Part shown: positions 25,444 through 33,281 of the stretch, piece by piece | How the letters are laid out: each line of letters begins with the position of its first letter | Numbering within the stretch: position 1 is the first letter of the stretch | Assembly (NCBI RefSeq): GCF_000009765.2 | Contig: NC_003155.5 | Span: 8,804,001 to 8,868,000 of the forward strand | Origin: Streptomyces avermitilis MA-4680 = NBRC 14893 | GTDB taxonomy: Bacteria > Actinomycetota > Actinomycetes > Streptomycetales > Streptomycetaceae | Length of the DNA stretch: 64,000 bases | Direction of reading: 5' to 3' | The notes under the pieces: generated by a model | The model's database searches: none | The model's input: only the letters and a program-made list of their open reading frames with translations | What the model was told of the DNA's origin: nothing | Made by a program: the position numbers and the translations under genes

Positions 25444-26238
25444 ATGCGCACCACGACTGGAACGAAGCAGCACCCGCATGACGACGCCCCCGACACGGCC
25501 GCGGACTTCGAGCGGCTGTTCGGATTGCCGGACGGGCGCGAGCGGCAGGCGCTGCGCGACGAGATCGTCCGCGCCTGGCTTCCCATGGCGGAGCGCATCG
25601 CGTGGCGCTACCGGGGGCGGGGCGAGTCCACCGAGGACCTCTGCCAGGTCGCGGCAGTCGGTCTGGTCAAGGCAGTCGACCGCTACGACCCGGCACGGGG
25701 GAACGCGTTCGAGAGCTATGCCGTCCCCACCATCACGGGCGAGATCAAGCGGCACTTCCGGGACCACATGTGGGTCCTGCATGTACCGCGGCGTGTCCAG
25801 GACCTGCGCAACCGGGTGCGGGTGGCGGCGAAGGAGCTGTCCCAGACCGTGCCGGGGCACGAGCCCACCGTCACGGAGATCGCCGAGCACGCACAGCTGA
25901 GCGAGGACGACGTACAGATCGGCCTGGAGGCCATGGACACCTTCACCGCCCTGTCGCTGGACGCTGAGCTGCCCGGAAGCGACGACGGCTACGCGCTGTC
26001 GGACGCCTTGGGCGGCCCCGACTCCGGCTACGACCTCGTCGTCGACCGTGAGGCCGTCAAGCCTTCCCTGCGAGCGCTGCCCGAACGCGAACGCACCATC
26101 CTCTACCTGCGCTACTTCCGCGGCATGACCCAGAGCAGCATCGCGGAGCAGCTCGGCATCTCGCAGATGCACGTCTCGCGCCTGATCAGCGGCTGCTGCG
26201 CCAGGATGCGCGAGGAGACGCTGGCCGATGTCGCCTAG
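25444..26238 (+). CDS. SigB/SigF/SigG-family RNA polymerase sigma factor
   Basis: A 264-aa alternative sigma factor of the Streptomyces SigB/F group (stress and sporulation). Region 2 includes RERQALRDEIVRAWLPMAER, STEDLCQVAAVGLVKAVDRY and FESYAVPTITGEIKRHFRDH. Region 3 includes VPRRVQDLRNRV and EPTVTEIAEHAQLSEDDV. Region 4 includes LPERERTILYLRYFRGMTQ and SIAEQLGISQMHVSRLISG. ATG 25444 has GAGGGAG upstream. It follows the glycogen/trehalose cluster, and the ATP-binding protein at 16563 is a possible but unproven anti-sigma partner. Confidence 0.93.
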   Translation: MRTTTGTKQHPHDDAPDTAADFERLFGLPDGRERQALRDEIVRAWLPMAERIAWRYRGRGESTEDLCQVAAVGLVKAVDRYDPARGNAFESYAVPTITGEIKRHFRDHMWVLHVPRRVQDLRNRVRVAAKELSQTVPGHEPTVTEIAEHAQLSEDDVQIGLEAMDTFTALSLDAELPGSDDGYALSDALGGPDSGYDLVVDREAVKPSLRALPERERTILYLRYFRGMTQSSIAEQLGISQMHVSRLISGCCARMREETLADVA

Positions 26239-26252
26239 CGAAGGAGCCGGAA

Positions 26253-26300
26253 CGCATGCGGCCGCCCGGACGAGTCCGTCGATCCGGGCGGCCGTATGCG
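26253..26300. terminator. 17-bp stem-loop terminator, probably bidirectional
   Basis: 26253-26269 (CGCATGCGGCCGCCCGG) pairs with 26284-26300 at 16 of 17 positions, with a 14-base loop. It starts 14 bases after the sigma factor stop and also lies downstream of the convergent ANTAR gene. Confidence 0.75.
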
Positions 26301-26426
26301 GCGAGCTCACTGCCGAACCCTCCCGGGGGCGGTTTGCCAGCGTGCCGTCAGTTCCCGGAGTAGCCCCGGTGGGCCATTCGAAACTCCGCTTTCCCGGCGA
26401 GACGCGAACGGCGCGGGGCGACGGCG

Positions 26427-26795
26427 TCAATCAGCCGGCGGAACCGGCGGTGCCCCCGGCAACTGTGTGGGCCCGCAGCGGTCGAGGGTGTCCTCCAGGG
26501 TGGCGCGGACATCGGGCGGCAGGTCGTCCCCGCTGTGTCCCCAGATGAGGATCATCTCCGCGACGCACCGCAGCTTGATGTTCGTGTGCTGCGAGACCTC
26601 CCGGAGCACGGCCCAGCCCTGGTCGGGTGTCACCCGGCCCAGGGCGACCAGCACACCGATGGCCTGGTCCACCACCGCATGGGAGGTGACGGCCTCCTTG
26701 AGCTGGCCGATCTCCTCCTCCAGCTCGACGATGCGATCCGGTTCGGCAGCGGTGGCATGCGGCTCGTCAGGACCTGAACGGGGCTTCGAAATCAT
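26427..26795 (-). CDS. ANTAR domain protein
   Basis: A 122-aa protein consisting of a short coiled N-terminus (RIVELEEEIGQLKEAVTSHA) and an ANTAR RNA-binding domain (VVDQAIGVLVALGRVTPDQG, WAVLREVSQHTNIKLRCVAE). ANTAR proteins act as transcription antiterminators by binding paired hairpins in nascent RNA. No sensor domain (GAF/receiver) is attached, so how it is controlled is not visible. ATG 26795 is preceded by GGAGGGGACG, better than GTG 26816. It is divergent from the SRPBCC gene. Confidence 0.88.
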   Translation of the reverse strand: MISKPRSGPDEPHATAAEPDRIVELEEEIGQLKEAVTSHAVVDQAIGVLVALGRVTPDQGWAVLREVSQHTNIKLRCVAEMILIWGHSGDDLPPDVRATLEDTLDRCGPTQLPGAPPVPPAD

Positions 26796-26902
26796 CGTCC
26801 CCTCCGCGGGCGTCACGCCGTTCGGCGATGTCTGGCGTCCCTTCCATCCTCACCGTTGGGGCCGGTGTGGGCGAACCGGGCCCTGAGCGGACCTCGAACG
26901 GG

Positions 26903-26953
26903 CCTTGAGCGAGTCGTGAGTGGCCTTGACTGGGTTGTGAGTGGGTCTTGACA
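26903..26953. repeat. 21-bp direct repeats upstream of the SRPBCC gene
   Basis: CCTTGAGCGAGTCGTGAGTGG (26903-26923) and CCTTGACTGGGTTGTGAGTGG (26924-26944) match at 17 of 21 positions and are followed by a partial third copy starting TCTTGACA. They lie in the 197-bp divergent promoter region and could be regulator sites; TTGACA at 26948-26953 resembles a -35. Confidence 0.55.
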
Positions 26954-26992
26954 AGTGAGTCTATCTACACAACTTTGGAGGTCGAAGCCCAC

Positions 26993-27559
26993 ATGGGCGT
27001 GGGTGATGCGATGGCGGGGAGGTCCTTGGTCGTGGAGTGGACGGGTGCGAGGTATGCGGACGGGCCGACGGTCGAAGTGCCGGTCTGGATCGATGCTCCG
27101 CCGCAGCGGGTGTGGGAACTGGTCTCGGACATCGCGCTGATGCCGCGGACCAGCCCCGAGCTTCAGTCGGTGGAATGGCTCGACGGCCGCCGCGGGCCCG
27201 CCCTGGGCGCCCGCTTCGTGGGCCGCAGCAGCCACGAGGCACTGGGGGAGTGGGCGACCACCTCCCACGTCGTACGGTACGAGCCGCCACGGGTGTTCGC
27301 CTGGGCGGTGGAGGACCCCGAACTCCCCTCCTCGGTCTGGCGGTTCGAGCTGGAGGAGCGGGACGGCGGCACGCTGCTGCGGGAGTGGATGCAACTCGGC
27401 CCCGGCCGCTCCGGGCTCTCGTACGCCATCGACCGGATGCCGGACAAGGAGCAGAAGATCGTCTTCGTACGGATGCGGGAGTTCGAGACCAACATGGGTG
27501 CCACCCTCGATGTGATCAAGAAGCTCGCCGAGGGCGGCCGGGACGAGGTGGAGGCGTGA
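26993..27559 (+). CDS. SRPBCC (START-like) family protein
   Basis: A 188-aa polyketide-cyclase/START-like protein, a fold that binds hydrophobic ligands. Typical elements are VEVPVWIDAPPQRVWELVSD, GARFVGRSSHEALGEWATTS, ARVFAWAV-type strand PPRVFAWAVEDPEL and RFELEERDGGTLLREWMQLG. ATG 26993 is chosen for the GGAGGT 11 bases upstream; ATG 27011 or an upstream start are possible. It overlaps the next gene, a luciferase-like oxidoreductase, so the two probably act on the same unknown compound. Confidence 0.85.
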   Translation: MGVGDAMAGRSLVVEWTGARYADGPTVEVPVWIDAPPQRVWELVSDIALMPRTSPELQSVEWLDGRRGPALGARFVGRSSHEALGEWATTSHVVRYEPPRVFAWAVEDPELPSSVWRFELEERDGGTLLREWMQLGPGRSGLSYAIDRMPDKEQKIVFVRMREFETNMGATLDVIKKLAEGGRDEVEA

Positions 27560-28605
27560 TGCGTACGTCGACCACGATCGAGGCGTCCGGCGGCACCTGG
27601 CGGGAGACGGTGGACTACGTCACCGAGGCGGAGAAGCTGGGTCTCGACATCTGCTGGGTGGCCGAGGCATGGGGCTCCGAGGCGCCCTCGCCCCTGGGAT
27701 ACCTCGCCGCACGCACCCAACGCATGCTGCTCGGCTCCGGCATCATCCAGCTCGGCACGCGCACCCCCATGGCCATCGCCCGGGCGGCGATCACGCTGTC
27801 CAACATCTCCGAGGGACGTTTCCTCCTCGGGCTCGGCCCGTCCGGCCCGCAGGTGATCGAGGGGCTGCACGGCGTGCCGTTCGCGCGTCCGCTCGCCCGG
27901 ATGCGGGAGACCGTCGAGATCCTGCGGTGCGCGGCGACCGGGGAGAAGGTCTCGTACGCCGGACGGGAGTTCACCCTTCCGCTGCCGGGCGGGGAGGCCC
28001 GGCCCATGCGGCTGTCCATGCGCGCCGAGCACGACATTCCCGTGTACCTCGCCACGCTCTCGCCGAAGATGCTGGAGCTGACCGGCCGGATCGCGGACGG
28101 CTGGCTGGGCACCAGCTTCGTGCCCGAGGGTGCCAAGGAGGCGTACTTCGACCATCTGGACAAGGGGCTCGCGGCAGCGGGGCGCACGCGTGCGGACCTC
28201 GACATCTGCCAGGGCGCGGAAGTCGCGTTCGCCGCGGACGAGGAAGCACTGCGGGTGATGATCGCGGGCCGGAAGAAGGAACTCGCCTTCAGCCTGGGCG
28301 GCATGGGCTCGGCCGGCACGAACTTCTACAACCAGGCCTACAGCCGCCAGGGCTGGGCCGCCATCGCGGCCGAGGTCGGCGAGCGCTGGCAGGCCGGCGA
28401 CCGTGCCGCGGCGGCCGCCCTGATCACCGACGAGATGGTCCTCGCCACCACCCTGATCGGCACCGAGGACATGGTGCGCGAGCGGCTGCGCGTCTGGCGG
28501 AACGCCGGCGTCGACACCGTTCGCCTCTACCCGGCGGGCGACACCCTCGACGCGCGGCTCACCACACTCGGGCGCGCCCTGGACCTCGTACGAGCGACGG
28601 ACTGA
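27559..28605 (+). CDS. LLM-class flavin/F420-dependent oxidoreductase
   Basis: A 348-aa bacterial-luciferase-like (LLM) TIM-barrel oxidoreductase using FMN or F420. Family signatures are YVTEAEKLGLDICWVAEAWG, TQRMLLGSGIIQLGTRTPMA, ISEGRFLLGLGPSGPQVIEG and MLELTGRIADGWLGTSF. The first codons (MRTSTTIEASGGTWRE) are shorter than in many LLM proteins. ATG 27559 shares a base with the preceding stop; GTG 27556 is an equal alternative. F420 use is likely in an actinomycete but not proven by the sequence. Confidence 0.88.
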   Translation: MRTSTTIEASGGTWRETVDYVTEAEKLGLDICWVAEAWGSEAPSPLGYLAARTQRMLLGSGIIQLGTRTPMAIARAAITLSNISEGRFLLGLGPSGPQVIEGLHGVPFARPLARMRETVEILRCAATGEKVSYAGREFTLPLPGGEARPMRLSMRAEHDIPVYLATLSPKMLELTGRIADGWLGTSFVPEGAKEAYFDHLDKGLAAAGRTRADLDICQGAEVAFAADEEALRVMIAGRKKELAFSLGGMGSAGTNFYNQAYSRQGWAAIAAEVGERWQAGDRAAAAALITDEMVLATTLIGTEDMVRERLRVWRNAGVDTVRLYPAGDTLDARLTTLGRALDLVRATD

Positions 28606-28650
28606 GGAGCGGCGTACGGGTGCGGGGTCGGGGAGCGGCGTACGCGTGAG

Positions 28651-28690
28651 GGACCGAGGGGCAGCCGCCGACGCGGCCGCCCCTCGGTCC
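28651..28690. terminator. 12-bp perfect stem-loop, bidirectional terminator
   Basis: GGACCGAGGGGC (28651-28662) pairs exactly with GCCCCTCGGTCC (28679-28690) between two convergent genes, 45 bases after the LLM gene stop and 10 bases beyond the minus-strand permease stop. Confidence 0.8.
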
Positions 28691-28700
28691 GGTGGCGCTC

Positions 28701-30011
28701 CTACGCGGCCAGCGTCACCGACTCCACCGCCGGTGTCCGCAGCGTTCGCCGGGCGGTGGCCAGGCTCGTGCCCAGCGTCACCGCCGCGGCCACCGAGGCG
28801 ATCGTGAGCCAGATCCCCAGGCCTTGGTGCGGCCACGGCGAATCCGTGCGCACGACGGTGAAGGGAACGATCCCGGCCAGCCCGGCGACGGATCCGAGGA
28901 GGACGCCGGTGACCGTCAGGATGACGCTCTCGACTCCGACCGTCCCCAGCACCTGTCCCGGGGTCGCCCCCGCCAGCCGCTGCTGCCCGAACTCCCGGCC
29001 GCGGTAGGTCGTCGCCGCGTACAGGGAGTTGATCAGCATGACGCAGGCGAAGACCACGATGATGCCGACGACCACGAGGTTCAGGGTCTCCAGGTTCTTC
29101 GCGTCGATCGACTTCGGGACGCCCGAGGCCTTGATCGCGTCGTTCTCGGCCGCCTGCATGCAGAGCGTCGCCGTCGCCACGGCGGTGAAGAGGACCAGCG
29201 GCATCAGCACGGCGGACGCCTCGGCGGTGCGCTCCCGCAGGGTGCGTACGGCGAGCCAGCCGCTCGCGCCGGCCGGCGAAAGCCGGTCGAGCAAGCCCTT
29301 CAGCAGCCGGGGCGAGAACAGCGCGAGCCCCACCGAGATCAGGATCGCCCCGTAAGCGGGCGGCGCCATCAGGGCGGCGTCCTTCGCCGAGAAGGCGAAG
29401 GTGGAGCAGACCGCCGCCCCGCCGGCCGCCAGGGCCGCGTAGGCGAAGAACTTCCGTGCCCCGGCCCGGGGTTCGCGCCGCCGTGTCGCCCGCCGCACCG
29501 CCAGGAACGCGGCGCCCGCGGCCGCGAGGACCGTGATGTCGATACCGGACATCAGGGCGACGGGGCCGAAGGAGTGGTCGACGGAGCCGGCGACCTGTCC
29601 GCTGTCCTGGAAGACGCTCAGCAGCGCCCGCCCGCCGAGCATCGCCGGACCGATCGCCAGCACCGCACCCACCAGGGCCACGACCACCGACTCACCCACC
29701 ACCATCCGTTTGATCTGCGCCGGAGTCGCCCTCGAGCAGCGCAACAGGTCGATCTCGGCGCCGCGTTGGCGGACGTTGACCGTCAGCGTCGAGGCCACGG
29801 CGAAGAACACCAGCAGGGTGCCGTAGCCGCCGACGACGCTCGCCGAGGTGGTCAGCGACTCCGCGCTCACCGGGTCGACGCCCCGCTGCCCGGCGGTGTC
29901 GTACATCGAGTTGAACGTCATGATGATCGCCGCCCCGAGGAACGCGGACAGCAGCGTGGCGAGGAAGCGCCCGGGGCGCTGCCGGACGGAGCGCACGGCC
30001 AGAGCGAACAC
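28701..30011 (-). CDS. FtsX-family ABC transporter permease
   Basis: A 436-aa MacB/LolC-like permease with two FtsX halves. Predicted membrane spans lie near the N-terminus (FLATLLSAFLGAAIIM), mid-protein (VVGGYGTLLVFFAVASTLTV, VVVALVGAVLAIG) and the C-terminus (LVVVGIIVVFACVMLINSLY, LGIWLTIASVAAAVTLG). RQRGAEIDLLRCSRATPAQI and YRGREFGQQRLAGATPGQV are the coupling-helix regions that contact the ATPase. It lies 3 bp behind the ATPase gene. The substrate is unknown; related exporters handle peptides, lipids or drugs. Confidence 0.9.
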   Translation of the reverse strand: MFALAVRSVRQRPGRFLATLLSAFLGAAIIMTFNSMYDTAGQRGVDPVSAESLTTSASVVGGYGTLLVFFAVASTLTVNVRQRGAEIDLLRCSRATPAQIKRMVVGESVVVALVGAVLAIGPAMLGGRALLSVFQDSGQVAGSVDHSFGPVALMSGIDITVLAAAGAAFLAVRRATRRREPRAGARKFFAYAALAAGGAAVCSTFAFSAKDAALMAPPAYGAILISVGLALFSPRLLKGLLDRLSPAGASGWLAVRTLRERTAEASAVLMPLVLFTAVATATLCMQAAENDAIKASGVPKSIDAKNLETLNLVVVGIIVVFACVMLINSLYAATTYRGREFGQQRLAGATPGQVLGTVGVESVILTVTGVLLGSVAGLAGIVPFTVVRTDSPWPHQGLGIWLTIASVAAAVTLGTSLATARRTLRTPAVESVTLAA

Positions 30012-30014
30012 GGC

Positions 30015-30791
30015 TCACACCCCCGCCGTCACGTCGTCGCCCAGGTGCGCCAGACGCTCGGCGACCGCGTCGACCGTCGGGCCGTGCAGTTCGCCCGCGA
30101 GGCGCCCGTCCGCGAGGAAGACGACCGAGTCGGCGTACGAGGCCGCCACCGGGTCGTGCGTCACCATCACGACCGTCCGGCCGTGCACCCGCACCGCCTG
30201 CTGGAGCAGCCGCAGCACCTCGCGCGCGCTGCGGGTGTCCAGCGCGCCCGTCGGCTCGTCCGCGAAGATCACGCGGGGTTCGGTGACGAGCGCACGGGCG
30301 ATCGCGACCCGCTGACGCTGGCCACCGGAGAGCTGGTCGGGCCGGTGGCCGAGGCGGTCGCCGAGCCCCACGGCCGTCAGCGTCTCCCGCGCCCGCTGCC
30401 GGTCGACGCGCCGGCCGGCGAGCTTCAGCGGCAGGATCGTGTTCTGCGCCACGGTCAGCGTCGGCAGCAGGTTGTACTGCTGGAAGACGAAGCCGACCCG
30501 GCCGCGCCGGAACCTCGTCAGCGCGGCCTCGCTGCCGCCCGTCAGCTCCGTGCCGTCCACCCTCACGATGCCGCTGTCGGGACGGTCGAGTCCGGCCGCG
30601 CACTGCAACAGCGTCGACTTCCCGGAACCCGACGGCCCCATCACCGCGGTGAACGTGCCGCGGGCCAGGCTGAGGGACACCCCGTCGAGGGCGGTCACGG
30701 CACTGTCGTCACTGCCGTAGGTCCTGGTGACCTTGACCAGGCGCAGCGCCTCCGCGCTCGGGGCGGACCCCGTGTCCTTGCGGCGAAACAT
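30015..30791 (-). CDS. ABC transporter ATP-binding protein (MacB/LolD type)
   Basis: A 258-aa ATPase partner of the FtsX permease. Walker A is GPSGSGKST, the Q-loop lies in VGFVFQQYNLLPTL, the signature is LSGGQRQRVAIARAL, Walker B is VIFADEPTGALD, and the H-loop is VMVTHDP. The DEPTGALD form is typical of the LolD/MacB group. ATG 30791 has CGGAGAG at good spacing; ATG 30797 and GTG 30800 are too close to it. Its promoter region is shared with the divergent osmoprotectant-type importer. Confidence 0.92.
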   Translation of the reverse strand: MFRRKDTGSAPSAEALRLVKVTRTYGSDDSAVTALDGVSLSLARGTFTAVMGPSGSGKSTLLQCAAGLDRPDSGIVRVDGTELTGGSEAALTRFRRGRVGFVFQQYNLLPTLTVAQNTILPLKLAGRRVDRQRARETLTAVGLGDRLGHRPDQLSGGQRQRVAIARALVTEPRVIFADEPTGALDTRSAREVLRLLQQAVRVHGRTVVMVTHDPVAASYADSVVFLADGRLAGELHGPTVDAVAERLAHLGDDVTAGV

Positions 30792-30872
30792 CGTCATCAC
30801 TCTCCGTCCGGCACGCCCTGTGCCCTGCCCAAGACGCTACGGAGAGCGCGGCCCCGCCACATGGGGCGCAGA

Positions 30873-30913
30873 ACCCGTATTGCCGGGTGTACCCAGCGAC
30901 ACCCCGTACGGGT
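30873..30913. promoter_or_regulatory. Nested inverted repeat between divergent ABC operons
   Basis: ACCCGTA (30873-30879) and GGGTGT (30885-30890) are mirrored by ACACCC (30899-30904) and TACGGGT (30907-30913), giving a two-part imperfect palindrome. It lies about 80 bp from one operon start and 46 bp from the other. It could be an operator for a regulator encoded elsewhere. Confidence 0.4.
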
Positions 30914-30958
30914 CACCAGAACGAGCCGACCCCCGCGCCCGCCCGGTGCAATGGACGG

Positions 30959-31639
30959 GTGACCGCGCCCCCGGACGACTGCCTCGCGCGCAACGAGTGG
31001 ATCTGCGGGGAGTACCTGAGCAGCCGCCGCCAGATCCTCCTCGACGCGGTGGTGCAGCACCTCCAGCTGACCGCGGTCTCGGTGCTCGTCGGCCTCGTCA
31101 TCGCCCTGCCGCTGGCCGTGCTGGCGCGCCGCTGGGGCTGGGCCGCCGGGCCGGTCCTCGCCGTGACCACGATCCTCTACACGATCCCGTCCCTCGCGAT
31201 GTTCTCGCTGCTCCTGCCCGTGTACGGGCTCTCGGCCGCCCTGGTCGTCGCGGGGCTCGTCCTCTACTCGCTCACCCTGCTCGTACGGAACATCCTCGCC
31301 GGTCTGCGCGCCGTTCCCGAGGAGACCCGGCAGGCCGCGCGCGGCATGGGGTACGGGCCCGTCCGGCTCCTTCTGACCGTAGAGCTGCCCCTCGCCCTGC
31401 CCGCCGCCATGGCCGGGCTCCGGATCGCGACGGTCTCGGCCGTCTCCCTGGTGACCGTCGGCGCGATCGTCGGCTTCGGCGGGCTCGGCAACCTCATCTA
31501 CGCGGGCATGAACACGTACTTCAAGGCCCAGGTGCTGACCGCGTCCGTGCTGTGCGTGGTCATCGCCGTGGCGGCCGATCTGCTGCTGCTCGGTGTGCAG
31601 TGGCTGATCACGCCCTGGACGAGAGCGCAGCGCGGATGA
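30959..31639 (+). CDS. OpuC/ProW-type ABC permease 1
   Basis: A 226-aa membrane permease of the glycine betaine/choline/carnitine importer family. About five to six helices are seen, with the EAA-type loop LRAVPEETRQAARGMGYGPV and VSLVTVGAIVGFGGLGNLIY. The GTG at 30959 gives a standard start (MTAPPDDCLARNEWICGEYL); the open frame before it belongs to the promoter. It overlaps permease 2 by ATGA. Together with the lipoprotein at 32304 and the ATPase at 33282 it makes a full importer, probably for compatible solutes. Confidence 0.86.
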   Translation: MTAPPDDCLARNEWICGEYLSSRRQILLDAVVQHLQLTAVSVLVGLVIALPLAVLARRWGWAAGPVLAVTTILYTIPSLAMFSLLLPVYGLSAALVVAGLVLYSLTLLVRNILAGLRAVPEETRQAARGMGYGPVRLLLTVELPLALPAAMAGLRIATVSAVSLVTVGAIVGFGGLGNLIYAGMNTYFKAQVLTASVLCVVIAVAADLLLLGVQWLITPWTRAQRG

Positions 31640-32307
31640 ACACCCTGACCGGCGCGTGGGACTGGCTCACCGACCCGGCGAACTGGGCGGGCGCCGACGG
31701 CATCTGGCACCGGCTCGTCCAGCACCTCGTCCTGACCGTCGTCTGCCTGGTCATCAGCTGTCTGATCGCCCTGCCGGTCGCCCTCGTCCTCGGCCACCTC
31801 GGCAAGGGCGGTGCGCTCGCCGTCAACATCTCCAACGTCGGCCGTGCGGTGCCCACCTTCGCCGTGCTGGTGCTGCTGCTCCTCACACCGCTCGGCAAGT
31901 GGGGGGAGGGGCCGACGGTGGTCGCCCTGGTCCTGTTCGCCGTGCCGCCGCTGCTCACCAACGCGTACGTCGGGATGCGGGAGGTCGACCGCAGTGTGGT
32001 GCGGGCCGCCCGCGGCATGGGCATGACCGGGCGACAGATGCTGTTCCGCGTGGAACTCCCCCTTTCCCTGCCCCTTGTCATGAACGGGGTGCGGATCGCC
32101 GCCGTACAGCTCGTCGCGACCGCCACCATCGCCGCGCTGGCGGGCGGCGGCGGGCTCGGCCGGATCATCACCGCGGGATTCAATCTGGCGAGCACGCCGC
32201 AGGTGGTGGCCGGAGCCGTACTCGTCGCCGTGTTCGCGCTGATCGTCGAGGGCGTCTTCGAGGCCGCCGAGCGGCTGGCACCGTACTGGGCGCGAGGCCC
32301 GCGGTGA
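31636..32307 (+). CDS. OpuC/ProW-type ABC permease 2
   Basis: A 223-aa second permease with helices LVLTVVCLVISCLIALPVAL, FAVLVLLLLTPLG and VVALVLFAVPPLLTNAY. The EAA loop reads MREVDRSVVRAARGMGMTGR. The C-terminal half includes TATIAALAGGGGLGRIITAG. Start and stop both overlap neighbouring genes, so the three plus-strand components are translationally coupled. OpuC systems of Bacillus also use two different permeases. Confidence 0.9.
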   Translation: MNTLTGAWDWLTDPANWAGADGIWHRLVQHLVLTVVCLVISCLIALPVALVLGHLGKGGALAVNISNVGRAVPTFAVLVLLLLTPLGKWGEGPTVVALVLFAVPPLLTNAYVGMREVDRSVVRAARGMGMTGRQMLFRVELPLSLPLVMNGVRIAAVQLVATATIAALAGGGGLGRIITAGFNLASTPQVVAGAVLVAVFALIVEGVFEAAERLAPYWARGPR

Positions 32308-33239
32308 CGTGGCGCCCGGCGCTGGCGGGCCTGCTCCTGCTCACGGGGTGCACCACCGGCCCGTCCCTGGAGAACCGCGACGAGGTCACCGCGCCGCCCG
32401 GCGACAGCAGACACCTCACCATCGGCTCGGCCGGATTCACCGAGAGCGACCTGCTGGCCCAGATGTACGCGCTGCTGCTGGAGCGGGCCGGATACAAGAC
32501 CTCGATGCTGACCGTCGCCAACCGTGAACTCTACGAACCCGCACTGGAATCGGGGCAGATCGATGTCGTCCCGGAGTACGCGGCCACCTTCGCGGACTGG
32601 CTCAACGCCAAGACCCACGGTACCGACGCCCCGGCCGTGGGCTCACCCGATCAGAACGCCACGATGAGCGCCCTGCGCAAGCTCGCCGCGCCCCGCGGGC
32701 TGACCGTTCTCGACGCGGGCAGGGCGGTCGACCAGAACGCCTTCGCGGTGACGAAGGCGTACGCCCGGCAGCATCACCTCAAGACACTGAGCGACCTCGG
32801 CGGGTCCGGGCTGAAGGTGCGGCTCGCGGCGGGCGACGAGTGTGTGCAACGCCCGTACTGCGAACCGGGGTTGAAGAAGACGTACGGCATCGACATCACC
32901 GCCGTCGACCCGAAGGGCGTCGGCACCACGCAGGCGAAGCGGGCGGTCCAGAGCGGGCAGGACCAGATGGTGCTGACCACCACGACGGACGCGACCCTGG
33001 ACGAGTTCGGGCTCGTCCTGCTCGCCGACGACCGGCATCTCCAGAACGCCGACAGCATCGTGCCCGTGGTCAACCGTGCGCAGGCAGGCAGCGAGCGGGT
33101 CACCGGGGCGCTCGACCGGCTCAACGACGTGCTCACGACCGGTGACCTGGCCGCCATGAACCAGCAGGTGGACAGCTGGCGGCGGCTGCCGAAGGACGTG
33201 GCCCGGTCCTACCTGACGGAGAAGGGCCTGCTGAAGTGA
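32304..33239 (+). CDS. OpuC/ProX-type substrate-binding lipoprotein
   Basis: A 311-aa solute-binding protein (OpuAC family). The signal peptide MTWRPALAGLLLLTGCTTG has an LTGC lipobox, so it should be a membrane-anchored lipoprotein. HLTIGSAGFTESDLLAQMYA, GQIDVVPEYAATFADW and VPVVNRAQAGSERVTGALD match osmoprotectant-binding proteins. Two cysteines (DECVQRPYCEPGLKK) may form a disulfide, as in OpuCC-like proteins. The GTG start overlaps the permease 2 stop. Confidence 0.9.
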   Translation: MTWRPALAGLLLLTGCTTGPSLENRDEVTAPPGDSRHLTIGSAGFTESDLLAQMYALLLERAGYKTSMLTVANRELYEPALESGQIDVVPEYAATFADWLNAKTHGTDAPAVGSPDQNATMSALRKLAAPRGLTVLDAGRAVDQNAFAVTKAYARQHHLKTLSDLGGSGLKVRLAAGDECVQRPYCEPGLKKTYGIDITAVDPKGVGTTQAKRAVQSGQDQMVLTTTTDATLDEFGLVLLADDRHLQNADSIVPVVNRAQAGSERVTGALDRLNDVLTTGDLAAMNQQVDSWRRLPKDVARSYLTEKGLLK

Positions 33240-33281
33240 CGGGCCGGTGCTGCGGGGCAGACGGGAGTTTGGCGACAGGCC

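Noticed and set aside
26948..26976. A full promoter with TTGACA and TATCTA before the SRPBCC gene
   Set aside because: The two elements are only 8 bases apart; no good -10 is found at 16-18 bases.
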